Assembly (NCBI RefSeq): GCF_003696215.1
Contig: NZ_RFFG01000042.1
Location: 1 to 64,000 of the forward strand
Direction: 5' to 3'
DNA length: 64,000 nt
Source: Actinomadura harenae
GTDB lineage: Bacteria; Actinomycetota; Actinomycetes; Streptosporangiales; Streptosporangiaceae
In this document: in pieces, positions 16,817 to 25,305 of the stretch
How the letters are laid out: the number at the start of each line of letters is the position of its first letter
Numbering within the stretch: position 1 is the first letter of the stretch
Made by a program: the position numbers and the translations under genes
Notes under the pieces: generated by a model
What the model was told of the DNA's origin: nothing
Databases searched by the model: none
What the model saw: the letters and a program-made list of their open reading frames with translations, nothing else

Positions 16817-17479
16817 ATGGATTCGTTGTTGCCCGAGAACGAGCGGACGCGGCATCGGCGGTTGCGGGATCAGGGGAGCCGGGTGCGGGCGGATCTCGAC
16901 GCGATCCTGGCGGCGGGGTTCGTGTGCCACGTGGGGGTCGTCGTCGACGGGACGCCGCTGGTGGTGCCGACCGTCTACGGGTGCGACGCGGGGACGCTGT
17001 ACTTCCACGGGTCGGTGGCGAGCCGGAGTCTCGTCGCCGGGGTCGCGGACGAGGTGTGCGTGACCGTGACGCATGTGGACGGGCTCGTCCTCGCGAGGTC
17101 GCTGTTCGAGCACGGGGTGAACTACCGGAGTGCGATGGTCTTCGGGGTGCCGCGGGCGGTGACCGATCCCGAGGAGAAGCTCGAGGGGCTGCGGATCCTC
17201 AGCGAGCATTCGGCGCCCGGTCAGTGGGACTACGCGCGCCGGCCCAGCAAGAAGGAGCTGGCGGCCACGGTGCTGCTCGCGCTGTCGCTGGACGAGGCGT
17301 CCGTGAAGATCCGTGTCGGTCCGCCGGACGACGGCGACGGCCCGGACGTGGCGCTGGGCCTCTGGGCCGGGGTTCTTCCGCTGGAGACCCGGTGGGGGGC
17401 GTTGCAGGCCGACCCGGTGCTGCCCGCGGGGATCGAGCCTCCGGAGCACCTCGTCCGGTTGTCCGGTGACGGGCGGTAG
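16817..17479 (+). CDS. Pyridoxamine 5'-phosphate oxidase-family flavin/deazaflavin-binding protein
   Basis: The ATG at 16817 sits 4 nt after GGGAGAGG. The 220-residue protein has the split-barrel layout of the PPOX group: ILAAGFVCHVGVVVDGTPLVVPTVYG is the first strands, GTLYFHGSVASRSL the second hairpin, and VCVTVTHVDGLVLARSLFEHGVNYRS the dimer and cofactor region. This arrangement is seen in NimA-like and F420/FMN-binding proteins. Its substrate is unknown. It is followed 30 bp later by the stop of the convergent GAP1-like gene. Confidence 0.75.
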   Translation: MDSLLPENERTRHRRLRDQGSRVRADLDAILAAGFVCHVGVVVDGTPLVVPTVYGCDAGTLYFHGSVASRSLVAGVADEVCVTVTHVDGLVLARSLFEHGVNYRSAMVFGVPRAVTDPEEKLEGLRILSEHSAPGQWDYARRPSKKELAATVLLALSLDEASVKIRVGPPDDGDGPDVALGLWAGVLPLETRWGALQADPVLPAGIEPPEHLVRLSGDGR

Positions 17480-17508
17480 GTGAGGGCGCCGGAGGCCCCG
17501 AGGAGAGG

Positions 17509-20028
17509 TCAGTTGTTCTTGCGGCGGCCCAGGATGCCGCGTCGTCCCTGGTAGGAGCGGATGCGGGACTCGGCCTCCTCCAGGGTCTCGCGGGTGCGTT
17601 CGGTGAGGTCGAGGTCGTCCGGCTGGGACGGGGAGGCGGAGGCCGTCTCGACGAGGGTCAGCTGGAAGCCGAGGTCGCTGGGCAGGCGGGTGTCGACGGC
17701 GTCGCGGAGTTCGCGCGCGAGCCGGCGCGAGGCGCCGTGCGCGGTCCTGATCAGCAGGTGCGCCGCGTCGTCGGCCTGCTTGAAGGACCAGCCGTAGAGG
17801 TGGACGGCGGTCATCCGGGCCTCGAGGACGGCGGCGAGGAGGCTGGGGCCGGTGAACCGCCATGCGGAGCCGTCGATGGCCTGGAGGATCGGCAGGGGCT
17901 TGGTGCCGTCCGCGGTCGCCTCGGCGATCAGGCGGCCCACGTCGCGGAACGGCGCGTCGGTCGGAAGGGCCTGGAGGACGGTCCGGTACTCGTCGGCCGC
18001 GACGGACGGGTGGCGGTCGGCGGCGGCCTCCCACCAGCGGCGGTACGCGGGCCAGTCGGCCATGCCGGGGTTGGCGGCGCGTCCGCGCACCACGGCCTCG
18101 ACGACGGCGGACCGGTTCAGGCCCTCGGTCGCGCACAGCGCGCCGGCCAGGGCGGTGATCAGCGCGACCTGGTCGGGATCGTGGGCCCACCGCAGGTCGG
18201 CGAGGTGCTCGGTCAGCGCGCCCTGGACGTTGTTGGTGAGCTTGCTGAGGGACTCGTCCGTGACGAGGGCGCGGAACGTGGTGGTGTACGCGTGCCGGTC
18301 GGGGGTCTCCAGGTGGACGGGCCCCCGGCCGGCGGTCATCCGCAGCAGGTCGAGGACGGCGGCGTCCGCGCCCCGGGTCGGCTGGACGTCGCGGAGCCGG
18401 TCCAGCCAGCTCGCGCGTTCGGACGAGGGCAGCCCGGCCAGCCAGCGGATCAGGACGGCGGCGAGCAGGTCGAGCCGTTCGCGACGTGCCGCCGAGGAGA
18501 CGAGCAGCGCGACGCAGTCCGCGCCATAGCGGGCGAACGCTGCGATCTCGGTGGGTGAGACGGACGTGTCGGGGGTGCGGAGCGCGTGGAACGGGTGCAG
18601 CAGGTCGTGCGGCGCGACCCCGGCGAGGAGGTCGAGCCAGGCGTCCTCGTGGTGGCCGCCCGACTGGTCGAGGTCGGCGACCAGCGCGCAGACGAGCGTC
18701 GACTGACCGCGTAGGGCGCGCAGCATGGCGGGACGATCGGCCGTGCGCGGATCCGTCCAGCGCTCGATGAGGTTCGCCGTGGCCTGGACGGGTGCGAGGC
18801 CAAGTCTCGGGTCACGGGACGTCCCGACCACGTCCGCCAGCAGCTTGTCCGTGTGGCCGAGGGCGTCGGCGAGCCGGACGTAGGGGTTCGGGTCCTCGGA
18901 CGGCGCGCTCCGGACGCGTCGCAACACCTCGTTGGTGAGGGCACGCCAAGGTTCGCTAGGGACGCCCACACCCAGCTCTTGCCAGATGCTCTGAACCGCG
19001 GCCAGATCCCCGCCAAGCCGGATGAAGGCCGCGAAGAGGAGTTCGTGGTCGCTTCTACGAGGAAGCTCCTTGTAGCGTCCGCTCTCCAGCAGCGCCGCCA
19101 CCTCGGACGCGTCGCATTCGTTCCGACGCACACGCTCTAGGACGAGGGCGGGACGGTCCAGATCCACAAGGATGTCGTAGGCCCGGGTCGGATCCGCGTT
19201 CACCATGTACTCGGACCGGCCGGAGAGGTAGTCCAGAACCTCCAGCAGGCTGCGGTGCGAGATCGAGCGGTGCAGCTCGTGCGCGTACGCGTAGGCGAGA
19301 CGGCAGTCCGTGGGCGGTTGCGGCTCCGAGGTACGCCAGTCGAGTTCGAAGCTGCCCGGACGCGGATGGTAGGCGAACGTCAGGCCGATGTTGGAGTTGT
19401 CGCCGCGCAGCCAGGTCGCGGCGGTCAGCCCAGGACGCCAACCAAAGGGGAGCAGCGCGGCTACCGCGTCTAGGAAACGGAGCCGGACGGTGTGGTCCAG
19501 GTCGTCCGCCCCAGTGATGGTGACCGGGCCTTCGAGGAGGAGGGCGGCCGTGGTGGCGGCCCGTCCGAGCCAGTCGTGACGCTCGATGTCCTGGGCGATC
19601 TCTTCAGGCGCATAGGGCGGGACGTCCAGTGCGGCAGGCGGGAAGCCGTCCGGGCCCAGGCCGGAGACCGCGCGCACGAGGCTCGCATAGGAAACCGGAG
19701 CCCGGACGAACTGTTCGTAGGGGAAGCACCCGTAACGCGTCCGGACGATGGGACGGCCCGCCGCGTCCGTGCCGTCCGTCCAGTCGTGGATGGCGACGCC
19801 CAGGTAGCTGCCGCGGTCGTCGAGGACCTCGGTGAGGCTGATCCAGGGCAGCGCCTCCGCGCCGGTGCGCTCCGGCGGCGGGTTGCCCAGCGTGTAGCGG
19901 TCGAGGATGGCGGTGAAGTCGTCCGCGCCGAAGGCGTCGCCGCCGCTGCCGAGGATCCCGTAGTCGTCGTAGGTGCCGGGGGTCTTGCCGCGCACGGCCC
20001 ATCCGGCCGAGAGAGCGACCGTCGTCAT
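17509..20028 (-). CDS. GTPase-associated protein 1 (GAP1)-like large protein
   Basis: This 839-residue protein starts at the ATG at 20028, which overlaps the GTPase stop (ATGA). The first 150 residues (ALSAGWAVRGKTPGTYDDYG, then DRYTLGNPPP and AIHDWTDGTDAAGRPIVRTR) match what I recognise as the GAP1-N type 2 domain. That is followed by a mid-region with LLPFGWRPGLTAATWLRGD (GAP1-M-like) and a long helical C-terminus with many Trp/Leu/Arg heptads. Family knowledge places GAP1 proteins in GTPase-centred conflict systems described by comparative genomics, where they are predicted adaptors. No catalytic motif is visible. It is the last gene of a four-gene operon. The domain assignment is from memory of the family and needs a profile search. 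Confidence 0.65.
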   Translation of the reverse strand: MTTVALSAGWAVRGKTPGTYDDYGILGSGGDAFGADDFTAILDRYTLGNPPPERTGAEALPWISLTEVLDDRGSYLGVAIHDWTDGTDAAGRPIVRTRYGCFPYEQFVRAPVSYASLVRAVSGLGPDGFPPAALDVPPYAPEEIAQDIERHDWLGRAATTAALLLEGPVTITGADDLDHTVRLRFLDAVAALLPFGWRPGLTAATWLRGDNSNIGLTFAYHPRPGSFELDWRTSEPQPPTDCRLAYAYAHELHRSISHRSLLEVLDYLSGRSEYMVNADPTRAYDILVDLDRPALVLERVRRNECDASEVAALLESGRYKELPRRSDHELLFAAFIRLGGDLAAVQSIWQELGVGVPSEPWRALTNEVLRRVRSAPSEDPNPYVRLADALGHTDKLLADVVGTSRDPRLGLAPVQATANLIERWTDPRTADRPAMLRALRGQSTLVCALVADLDQSGGHHEDAWLDLLAGVAPHDLLHPFHALRTPDTSVSPTEIAAFARYGADCVALLVSSAARRERLDLLAAVLIRWLAGLPSSERASWLDRLRDVQPTRGADAAVLDLLRMTAGRGPVHLETPDRHAYTTTFRALVTDESLSKLTNNVQGALTEHLADLRWAHDPDQVALITALAGALCATEGLNRSAVVEAVVRGRAANPGMADWPAYRRWWEAAADRHPSVAADEYRTVLQALPTDAPFRDVGRLIAEATADGTKPLPILQAIDGSAWRFTGPSLLAAVLEARMTAVHLYGWSFKQADDAAHLLIRTAHGASRRLARELRDAVDTRLPSDLGFQLTLVETASASPSQPDDLDLTERTRETLEEAESRIRSYQGRRGILGRRKNN

Positions 20029-21293
20029 CCACCGCTCCCGCTCGCCGGGCCCCGGAGCCCGCCGGCACCGCCGGCCTGGGCCTGGGCCTGCGTCAGCCGC
20101 TCCACCAGCCACATGATCGGCTCCATCACGTTGATCGGGCGGACCTTGCCGCGCAGGTGCATCGTGGTCGATCCGTCGGTGTGGGTGCGGCGGACGAGGT
20201 TGCTGTAGTTCTCGTCGTCGAACTTCCCGGTCCGCGGGTCGATGTAGAACCCCACGGCGGACGTCACGAAGTAGCGGGTCCGGTCGGGGGAGAAGTGCTG
20301 CCTGATCTCGCGGCGGATGGCGTCGATGTTACCGATGCCGTCCGCGCGGCACAGTTCCTCGAAGAACCGCTCGGCGACCTCGGCGTGGACGGCCGGGAAC
20401 AGGAAGTCGGGGTCGGTCACCGACTCGTAGCCGCCGCGCCGCGCGATGTCGCGCACCCACAGGTGGTCGTACTTGGTGATGCAGACGGCCAGGTGGTGCG
20501 GGAGGTAGTGGTCGTCCCGGTGCTCCGGCGCGCGCTGGCTGATCTCCAGGATCGTCCGGTTGAAGAACTGGTAGGAGTCGCGGGCCTCGCGCTCGCGGGT
20601 CGGGTCGAGCAGCAGGATCAGCCCGCCGCACGCGGCCAGGTGCTCGACCAGCTCGCGGCGGTCCCGGCCGCCTCCCTCGCCGCGCCGGGACGACTCGGGC
20701 TCGCCGGTCGCGAACCGCGGCCCGCCCGACGATCCCCCGGGCCCGCCCGTGGCGAACCGGGGCCCACCAGGCGATCCGGACACCGATCCCGACCCCGTGC
20801 CGGACGCCGCGCTCTCGGCTCCCGCGCGGCTGTCGAACAGCCGGCCCGGCGGGTCGACGAAGTCGAGGTTCACGCGGACCGTGACGCCCCGCCGCGCGGG
20901 CGGCCGGTACCACTTCGTCCGCTTCCTGACCTGCCGTGTTCCGTGCAGGCGCCAGGACAGCTTCTCCGACGACTGCGTCGCGTGCGGGAACATCCGCTGC
21001 TCGCTGAGCCGGTCGGTGCTGTAGGCGAGGAACGCGGTCGAGTCGTCGTTCGCGCCGTCCAGCCGCCAGCCCGGATCGCCCAGGCTCATCGCGATGCGCA
21101 GCGCCGCGAGGAAGGTCGTCTTGCCACTCGCGGGCGCGCCCCAGATGCCGATGCTGGTCCTGCCCGGACGCACCTCCTCCACCGGCTCCGGCGGGGCCGC
21201 GGACGCCTCGGGAGGCGGCGGCCCGGCGTCGGCGGCCTCCGGCGCGGCCGGAGGCACGGCCGGGACCGGCGGGGGAGCTGACGGGTCGGTCAT
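20025..21293 (-). CDS. P-loop GTPase of a GAP1-type conflict operon
   Basis: This 422-residue protein has a Pro/Ala-rich disordered N-terminus (1-45), then the G1/Walker A GAPASGKT (52-59), a G3-like FVDPPG (145-150) and a G4-like ITKYD (272-276). Together these indicate a TRAFAC-type GTPase rather than an ATPase. An insert at about 160-210 is Gly/Ser-rich and contains the duplicated phrase GGPRFATG. A hydrophobic LILLLDP strand follows. There is no membrane helix. Start and stop both overlap neighbours (ATGA with each), so expression is tightly coupled. It resembles the family named double-GTPase/DO-GTPase in conflict systems, but only one GTPase domain is evident. Confidence 0.65.
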   Translation of the reverse strand: MTDPSAPPPVPAVPPAAPEAADAGPPPPEASAAPPEPVEEVRPGRTSIGIWGAPASGKTTFLAALRIAMSLGDPGWRLDGANDDSTAFLAYSTDRLSEQRMFPHATQSSEKLSWRLHGTRQVRKRTKWYRPPARRGVTVRVNLDFVDPPGRLFDSRAGAESAASGTGSGSVSGSPGGPRFATGGPGGSSGGPRFATGEPESSRRGEGGGRDRRELVEHLAACGGLILLLDPTREREARDSYQFFNRTILEISQRAPEHRDDHYLPHHLAVCITKYDHLWVRDIARRGGYESVTDPDFLFPAVHAEVAERFFEELCRADGIGNIDAIRREIRQHFSPDRTRYFVTSAVGFYIDPRTGKFDDENYSNLVRRTHTDGSTTMHLRGKVRPINVMEPIMWLVERLTQAQAQAGGAGGLRGPASGSGG

Positions 21294-23200
21294 GCGGGGT
21301 CACCTTCCACGAAGACGGGGGCCATCAGCGGGAACGGGACGCTCGCGCCGCCCGGCGGGACGAGCCCCATCGCGTCGGCCAGCGCGCGGGGCGTCAGGCC
21401 CTCCAGGGTGAGCCGGCGGTGCGCGCCCAGCGCCGTCCAGTAGTCGCGGTCCGGGTCGGTCGCGCCGTCGAGGACGGTGACCAGCCGCACGCCGGAGCGG
21501 CGCAGCGCGTCGGCGGCGGCGCGCCAGTCGTCCTTGCGCGGGCACGGCTGGGCGAGCTCGCGCAGCGGGTCCTGGCCCTGGCCGCGCGGATGCGGCGGAC
21601 GCCCCGCCAGCACGACCAGCACCCGGTACGGCGGATGGTTCATCTCGTTCAGCCAGCCGCGCGCGTCCCGCTTCCGCTCCAGGAAGGCGACGATCTCGGC
21701 GAGCGCGTCCTCCAGCGGCGCCGCGTCGGACTGGTACGGCCGCGCGCGCCGCTCCATCGCGGCGAGGACGTCGAGCGCCCGGTCGGGATCGGCGTCCCAC
21801 ACGCCCTCGACGACGGCGTCGTGCTCCTCGCCCAGCTCGAACGAGTGCTCGCGGTAGCCGCGCACCGACACCCCGGCGTGCTCGCCGAGGTCGGCCGAGA
21901 CCAGTTCGAGCGTCCCGGCGAGCAGCTCGCGGCGCGCGGCGGCGGGGACCGGCGGGCCGCCCAGCTCGATCGCGCACATCACGTCCACGACGTCGGCGGG
22001 CGCCGGGCAGGCGCGCGTGTGCGCGTACAGCCGGTCGAGCGGGCGCGCGTCGGGCCGGACGTCGGGAAGGTCGGGCCAGCGGACGCGTCCGGGCCCGTCG
22101 AGCCTGGCGCGCAGCGACAGCACCCCGCGCGGCAGCCGCGTCGCCTGGACCGACACCGGACGCGGGTCGTACGACGGCGCGGGATGCGCGGGCGCGGCGA
22201 CGACCGCGAGGACGACGTCGTTGTCCGCGCCGCCGGGCCCGCGCGCGACCCGGACGACGGCCTCCTGCCCGGACGTGCTCCCCGCCGGGAACAGCGGGAC
22301 GAGCACGGGCTGCGCGCCCGGCCCCTCGAACTGCGCCGCGACCAGCCAGTACTGCGCCGGCAGCGGCAGCCGGGCGACCGCGTCCGCCAGCTCGTCCGCC
22401 GCGGGCCGCCCGGACCGGACGAGCCGCGCGTCCGGACGCAGCAGCCGCAGCCGCGCGATCGCCAGCCCCGGCACCGTCCAGCCGGGCGCGGAGTCGGCCA
22501 GCAGCGTCGTGACGCCGAACGGCAGCCGCTCCGCGAGCCGCGCGAATCCGAGGTCGAGCGCCTCGGTCAGCCGGGCGCGGTCGATGTCGTGCAGACCGCC
22601 CGCCAGCTGGAACGCCCGCTCGCCGTCCTCGGACGCGAGGAGCGGCCCGGCGAGCCGCTCCCAGGAGTGGTCCTCGCGCGACCAGGGATCGCCCGGGCCG
22701 TCCACGGCGTCCGGGCGGACGACCATCACGGACACGCCGTCCGCGCCGACGTCGATCAGGACCGGCGTGCGCGCGTCGTGCCGGAGGAGCTCGTCGAACG
22801 CCCACTGCGTCGCCCACGTGGACGGATCGCGACCGAGGTCGGGCCGCCCGAACTCGAGCGTCCACCCCCCGGCACCGGCACCGGGGGCCGCCGTCGGCTT
22901 CGCCGCCTCGTCGAGCAGGCGCGTCCGCTCCCGGTCGGCGTCGTCGCAGGCCCGCGCCCACTGGTCGTCATCGAGGACGCCGCGCACGAACGGCCGCGCC
23001 TTCTCGCCCACGCGCGCGGCGGCGCGCAGGTCGTACCGGAGCCGCGCCTCGCTCAGCTTCGTCCCGTCGAGATCGCCGTCGAGGGGCGTCCAACCGCATT
23101 CGGCGCATTCGAAGCGCGCGAGGTCGTCCGGCACCAGCCCGCACACGGCGCAGGGGAGCGGCGCCTCGGCGTCCGGTGGCAGCGGCGCGTCAGGATCCAT
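21290..23200 (-). CDS. Zinc-ribbon protein with C-terminal vWA-like region
   Basis: The 636-residue protein begins with a zinc ribbon, CAVC at 17-20 and CAEC at 32-35. A middle region has no family I recognise and includes TPVLIDVGADGVSVMVV and YWLVAAQFEGPG. The C-terminal third has a Rossmann/von Willebrand-like rhythm: ADLGEHAGVSVRGYREHSF, then ALDVLAAMERRA, YRVLVVLAGRPPHP and VRLVTVLDGATDPD. A metal-adhesion DxSxS motif is not evident, so any vWA domain would be degenerate. It is the second gene of the operon and overlaps the GTPase start by 4 nt. Function unknown; a sensor or scaffold for the GTPase is an inference. Confidence 0.5.
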   Translation of the reverse strand: MDPDAPLPPDAEAPLPCAVCGLVPDDLARFECAECGWTPLDGDLDGTKLSEARLRYDLRAAARVGEKARPFVRGVLDDDQWARACDDADRERTRLLDEAAKPTAAPGAGAGGWTLEFGRPDLGRDPSTWATQWAFDELLRHDARTPVLIDVGADGVSVMVVRPDAVDGPGDPWSREDHSWERLAGPLLASEDGERAFQLAGGLHDIDRARLTEALDLGFARLAERLPFGVTTLLADSAPGWTVPGLAIARLRLLRPDARLVRSGRPAADELADAVARLPLPAQYWLVAAQFEGPGAQPVLVPLFPAGSTSGQEAVVRVARGPGGADNDVVLAVVAAPAHPAPSYDPRPVSVQATRLPRGVLSLRARLDGPGRVRWPDLPDVRPDARPLDRLYAHTRACPAPADVVDVMCAIELGGPPVPAAARRELLAGTLELVSADLGEHAGVSVRGYREHSFELGEEHDAVVEGVWDADPDRALDVLAAMERRARPYQSDAAPLEDALAEIVAFLERKRDARGWLNEMNHPPYRVLVVLAGRPPHPRGQGQDPLRELAQPCPRKDDWRAAADALRRSGVRLVTVLDGATDPDRDYWTALGAHRRLTLEGLTPRALADAMGLVPPGGASVPFPLMAPVFVEGDPA

Positions 23201-23230
23201 CGGACGCCTCCCCCGCCGAGCAGGTCCGGG

Positions 23231-24832
23231 TCACCGCCCGCCCCGCCGGTTCAGCCATCGCGTCAGGCCCGCCAGCAGGCCCCCGCGACGCGGCCTCGCC
23301 ATCGGGGACGCCTCCCCCGCGGGACGAATCCGCTCCCCCGTCGGACCACCCCGGTTCGGAGCGCCGCCACCGTTCGCGCCACCGTTCGGGCCGTTGTTCG
23401 GGCCGTTGTTCCCCCACGCGGGCGGGGGCGTCCCCGTCCTGATGACCGGCGGAACCGGCGAGTGGCTCAGCCCGCCGTTCGGCACCGGAGGCGCCGCCGG
23501 AGGAACACTCACCGGATGGCCGTTGCCGTTCCCGTTCCCGTTGGCCCCGGCGGAGAAGCGCCCGAGTTGCTCCCGCTCCCAGCGCTCCAGTTCGAGCCGC
23601 TGCAACCGCCGCTCGACCTCGATGATCTCCTGGACGGACGTCTCGACCAGTTCGGCGCGGCGCTCCTGGAGGCGGCGCGCGAAGTCGGTCTGGCCGCTGT
23701 TCTCCCGCAGCCCGACGCCCTCCTGCTTGCGGACCTGGTCGTCGAGCAGGAGCCGGTCGCGGGCGCGGACCTTCTCCACGGCCTCGTCGTACGCGCCGGG
23801 CGGGCCGAACAGCGACAGCACCTTCACGATGATCGGCAGGCATTCCAGGACGGTGATGAACAGGAACAGCAGGCGCCGCGCCCACTGCAGCTGGCTCTCG
23901 CCCTGGGACGCCCGGTCCAGGCCCTTCAGCCGGATGAGCAGCCCGGTGTTGTCCTTGTTGCTCTTCTCGAACGCGGCACGGTCGGAGAGCTGACGGCCGC
24001 GCAGCGTCTTCAGCTCGCTCTGCACGCCGGGGAGCTTCTGCTGCGCCTGCGCGACGAGCACGTCCTTGTTCTTGGCGGCGGCCTGGTTCAGCGCGCCCGA
24101 CTTCGTGCCGATCCGGTTGTCGATCTGGTCGATCTGGGCCTTCGCCTGGTCACGCCGCCGGACGAACTTCTGGTAGCGCGGCCCGTCGCCGCTCCGCCCG
24201 CTCGTGCCGTTGCAGCGGTCGCCGGTCAGCTCGCAGGCGGCCTTGTCGTCGTAGTCGTTGAACTCCTTCTGCAGCGCCGGGAGCTGCGCGCGGAGCTGCT
24301 TGATCTCGGGGTCGTCCTCGGGGTTGGCGAGGCCGTCGCCGGTGCGCTGCTTCAGCAGCTGCGCCTCCTGCTGCTCCAGCACGCGGATGCGCTGCGCGTC
24401 GGGCCCGGTGTCGAGGTTGCGCTGGAAGGCCCGCGAGTCCTCGTCGTGGATCTTGTCGACGGCCACCCGGACCTCGTCGTCGAAGATCTGGAGCACCAGC
24501 GGCGTCGAGATGATCACGCCGAACAGCAGCGCCATGACGACGCGCGGCAGCGCCAGCAGGACGGTCAGCAGCCTGCCCTGGCTGCGGGTGAGCGACACGA
24601 CGAGCCAGCGGTCCAGGTTCAGGATGACCAGGAACCACATCATCGACAGGGGGACGGCCGCCCACACCGAGGCGCCGACCGCCATGCGCAGCGCGAAGAA
24701 CATCGAGACGGACGCGAGCGTCGCCGTGGTGAGCACCGCGCCGCCGATTCCGACGTACTTCGCGCGGTCGGTCGAAGCGCGCCGCAGAATGTCGGGATCG
24801 GCCCCGGACAACCACACCAGGACGTTCTTCAT
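23231..24832 (-). CDS. DUF4407 membrane protein
   Basis: From ATG 24832 the protein has 533 residues. It begins MKNVLVWLSGADPDILRRAS, the typical DUF4407 opening, with three helices at about 25-110. A long charged coiled-coil region (about 120-320) contains two Cys (ACELTGDRCNG). A fourth helix (about 335-355) precedes another coiled coil and a low-complexity Gly/Asn/Pro tail. It probably presents its coiled coil outside the membrane and its tail inside. The frame stays open upstream, and a GTG at 25066 with GGGGGTG ahead of it could add a 78-residue Pro-rich N-terminus. It is the first gene of the GTPase operon. Confidence 0.7.
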   Translation of the reverse strand: MKNVLVWLSGADPDILRRASTDRAKYVGIGGAVLTTATLASVSMFFALRMAVGASVWAAVPLSMMWFLVILNLDRWLVVSLTRSQGRLLTVLLALPRVVMALLFGVIISTPLVLQIFDDEVRVAVDKIHDEDSRAFQRNLDTGPDAQRIRVLEQQEAQLLKQRTGDGLANPEDDPEIKQLRAQLPALQKEFNDYDDKAACELTGDRCNGTSGRSGDGPRYQKFVRRRDQAKAQIDQIDNRIGTKSGALNQAAAKNKDVLVAQAQQKLPGVQSELKTLRGRQLSDRAAFEKSNKDNTGLLIRLKGLDRASQGESQLQWARRLLFLFITVLECLPIIVKVLSLFGPPGAYDEAVEKVRARDRLLLDDQVRKQEGVGLRENSGQTDFARRLQERRAELVETSVQEIIEVERRLQRLELERWEREQLGRFSAGANGNGNGNGHPVSVPPAAPPVPNGGLSHSPVPPVIRTGTPPPAWGNNGPNNGPNGGANGGGAPNRGGPTGERIRPAGEASPMARPRRGGLLAGLTRWLNRRGGR

Positions 24833-25305
24833 GGGCCCCGCCCGTCTCGCAGAGTCGTCCGTTGTGAGACGCCACTTCCGGGGTGAAAGTTCCGGGACGT
24901 CCCTGAGAAACCAGTTCCGGCCGAGGCGTCGCGACGAGCGGAGGCGTTCGTCCGCCTCACGCGGCCCGGGTCTGAAGGAGGCCGGCCTGCCGGACGTCGC
25001 ATGCCGCGGTTCGGGCGGTTCGGGCGGTTCGTTGCGTGGTTCGGGAGGGTCGTTCGGACGCGTCACCGCACCCCCGGAATTCCTCGATGGGACGAATCGG
25101 GAAGCGGGCCACAGCCTAACCCGAGCCATTCCGGCGGAACCCTGCGAACTCCGTCAAGTGTGACGAAGCGTGACCCGACCGTGATGGTGCCCCGCTACTC
25201 GCCGGTACTCCCTCGGCCAACACCGTCACTTGTACGAAAGGCACCACCCCCTTTTGCTCCGACCTGATTGTTGCTATCTGTGAGGGGGGTCGTGACTGTC
25301 CGACG

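Noticed and set aside
21419..24886. Very long plus-strand open frame opposite the GTPase operon
   Set aside because: It is an antisense shadow of three strongly supported minus-strand genes; its translation is low-complexity Arg/Gly/Val with no domain.
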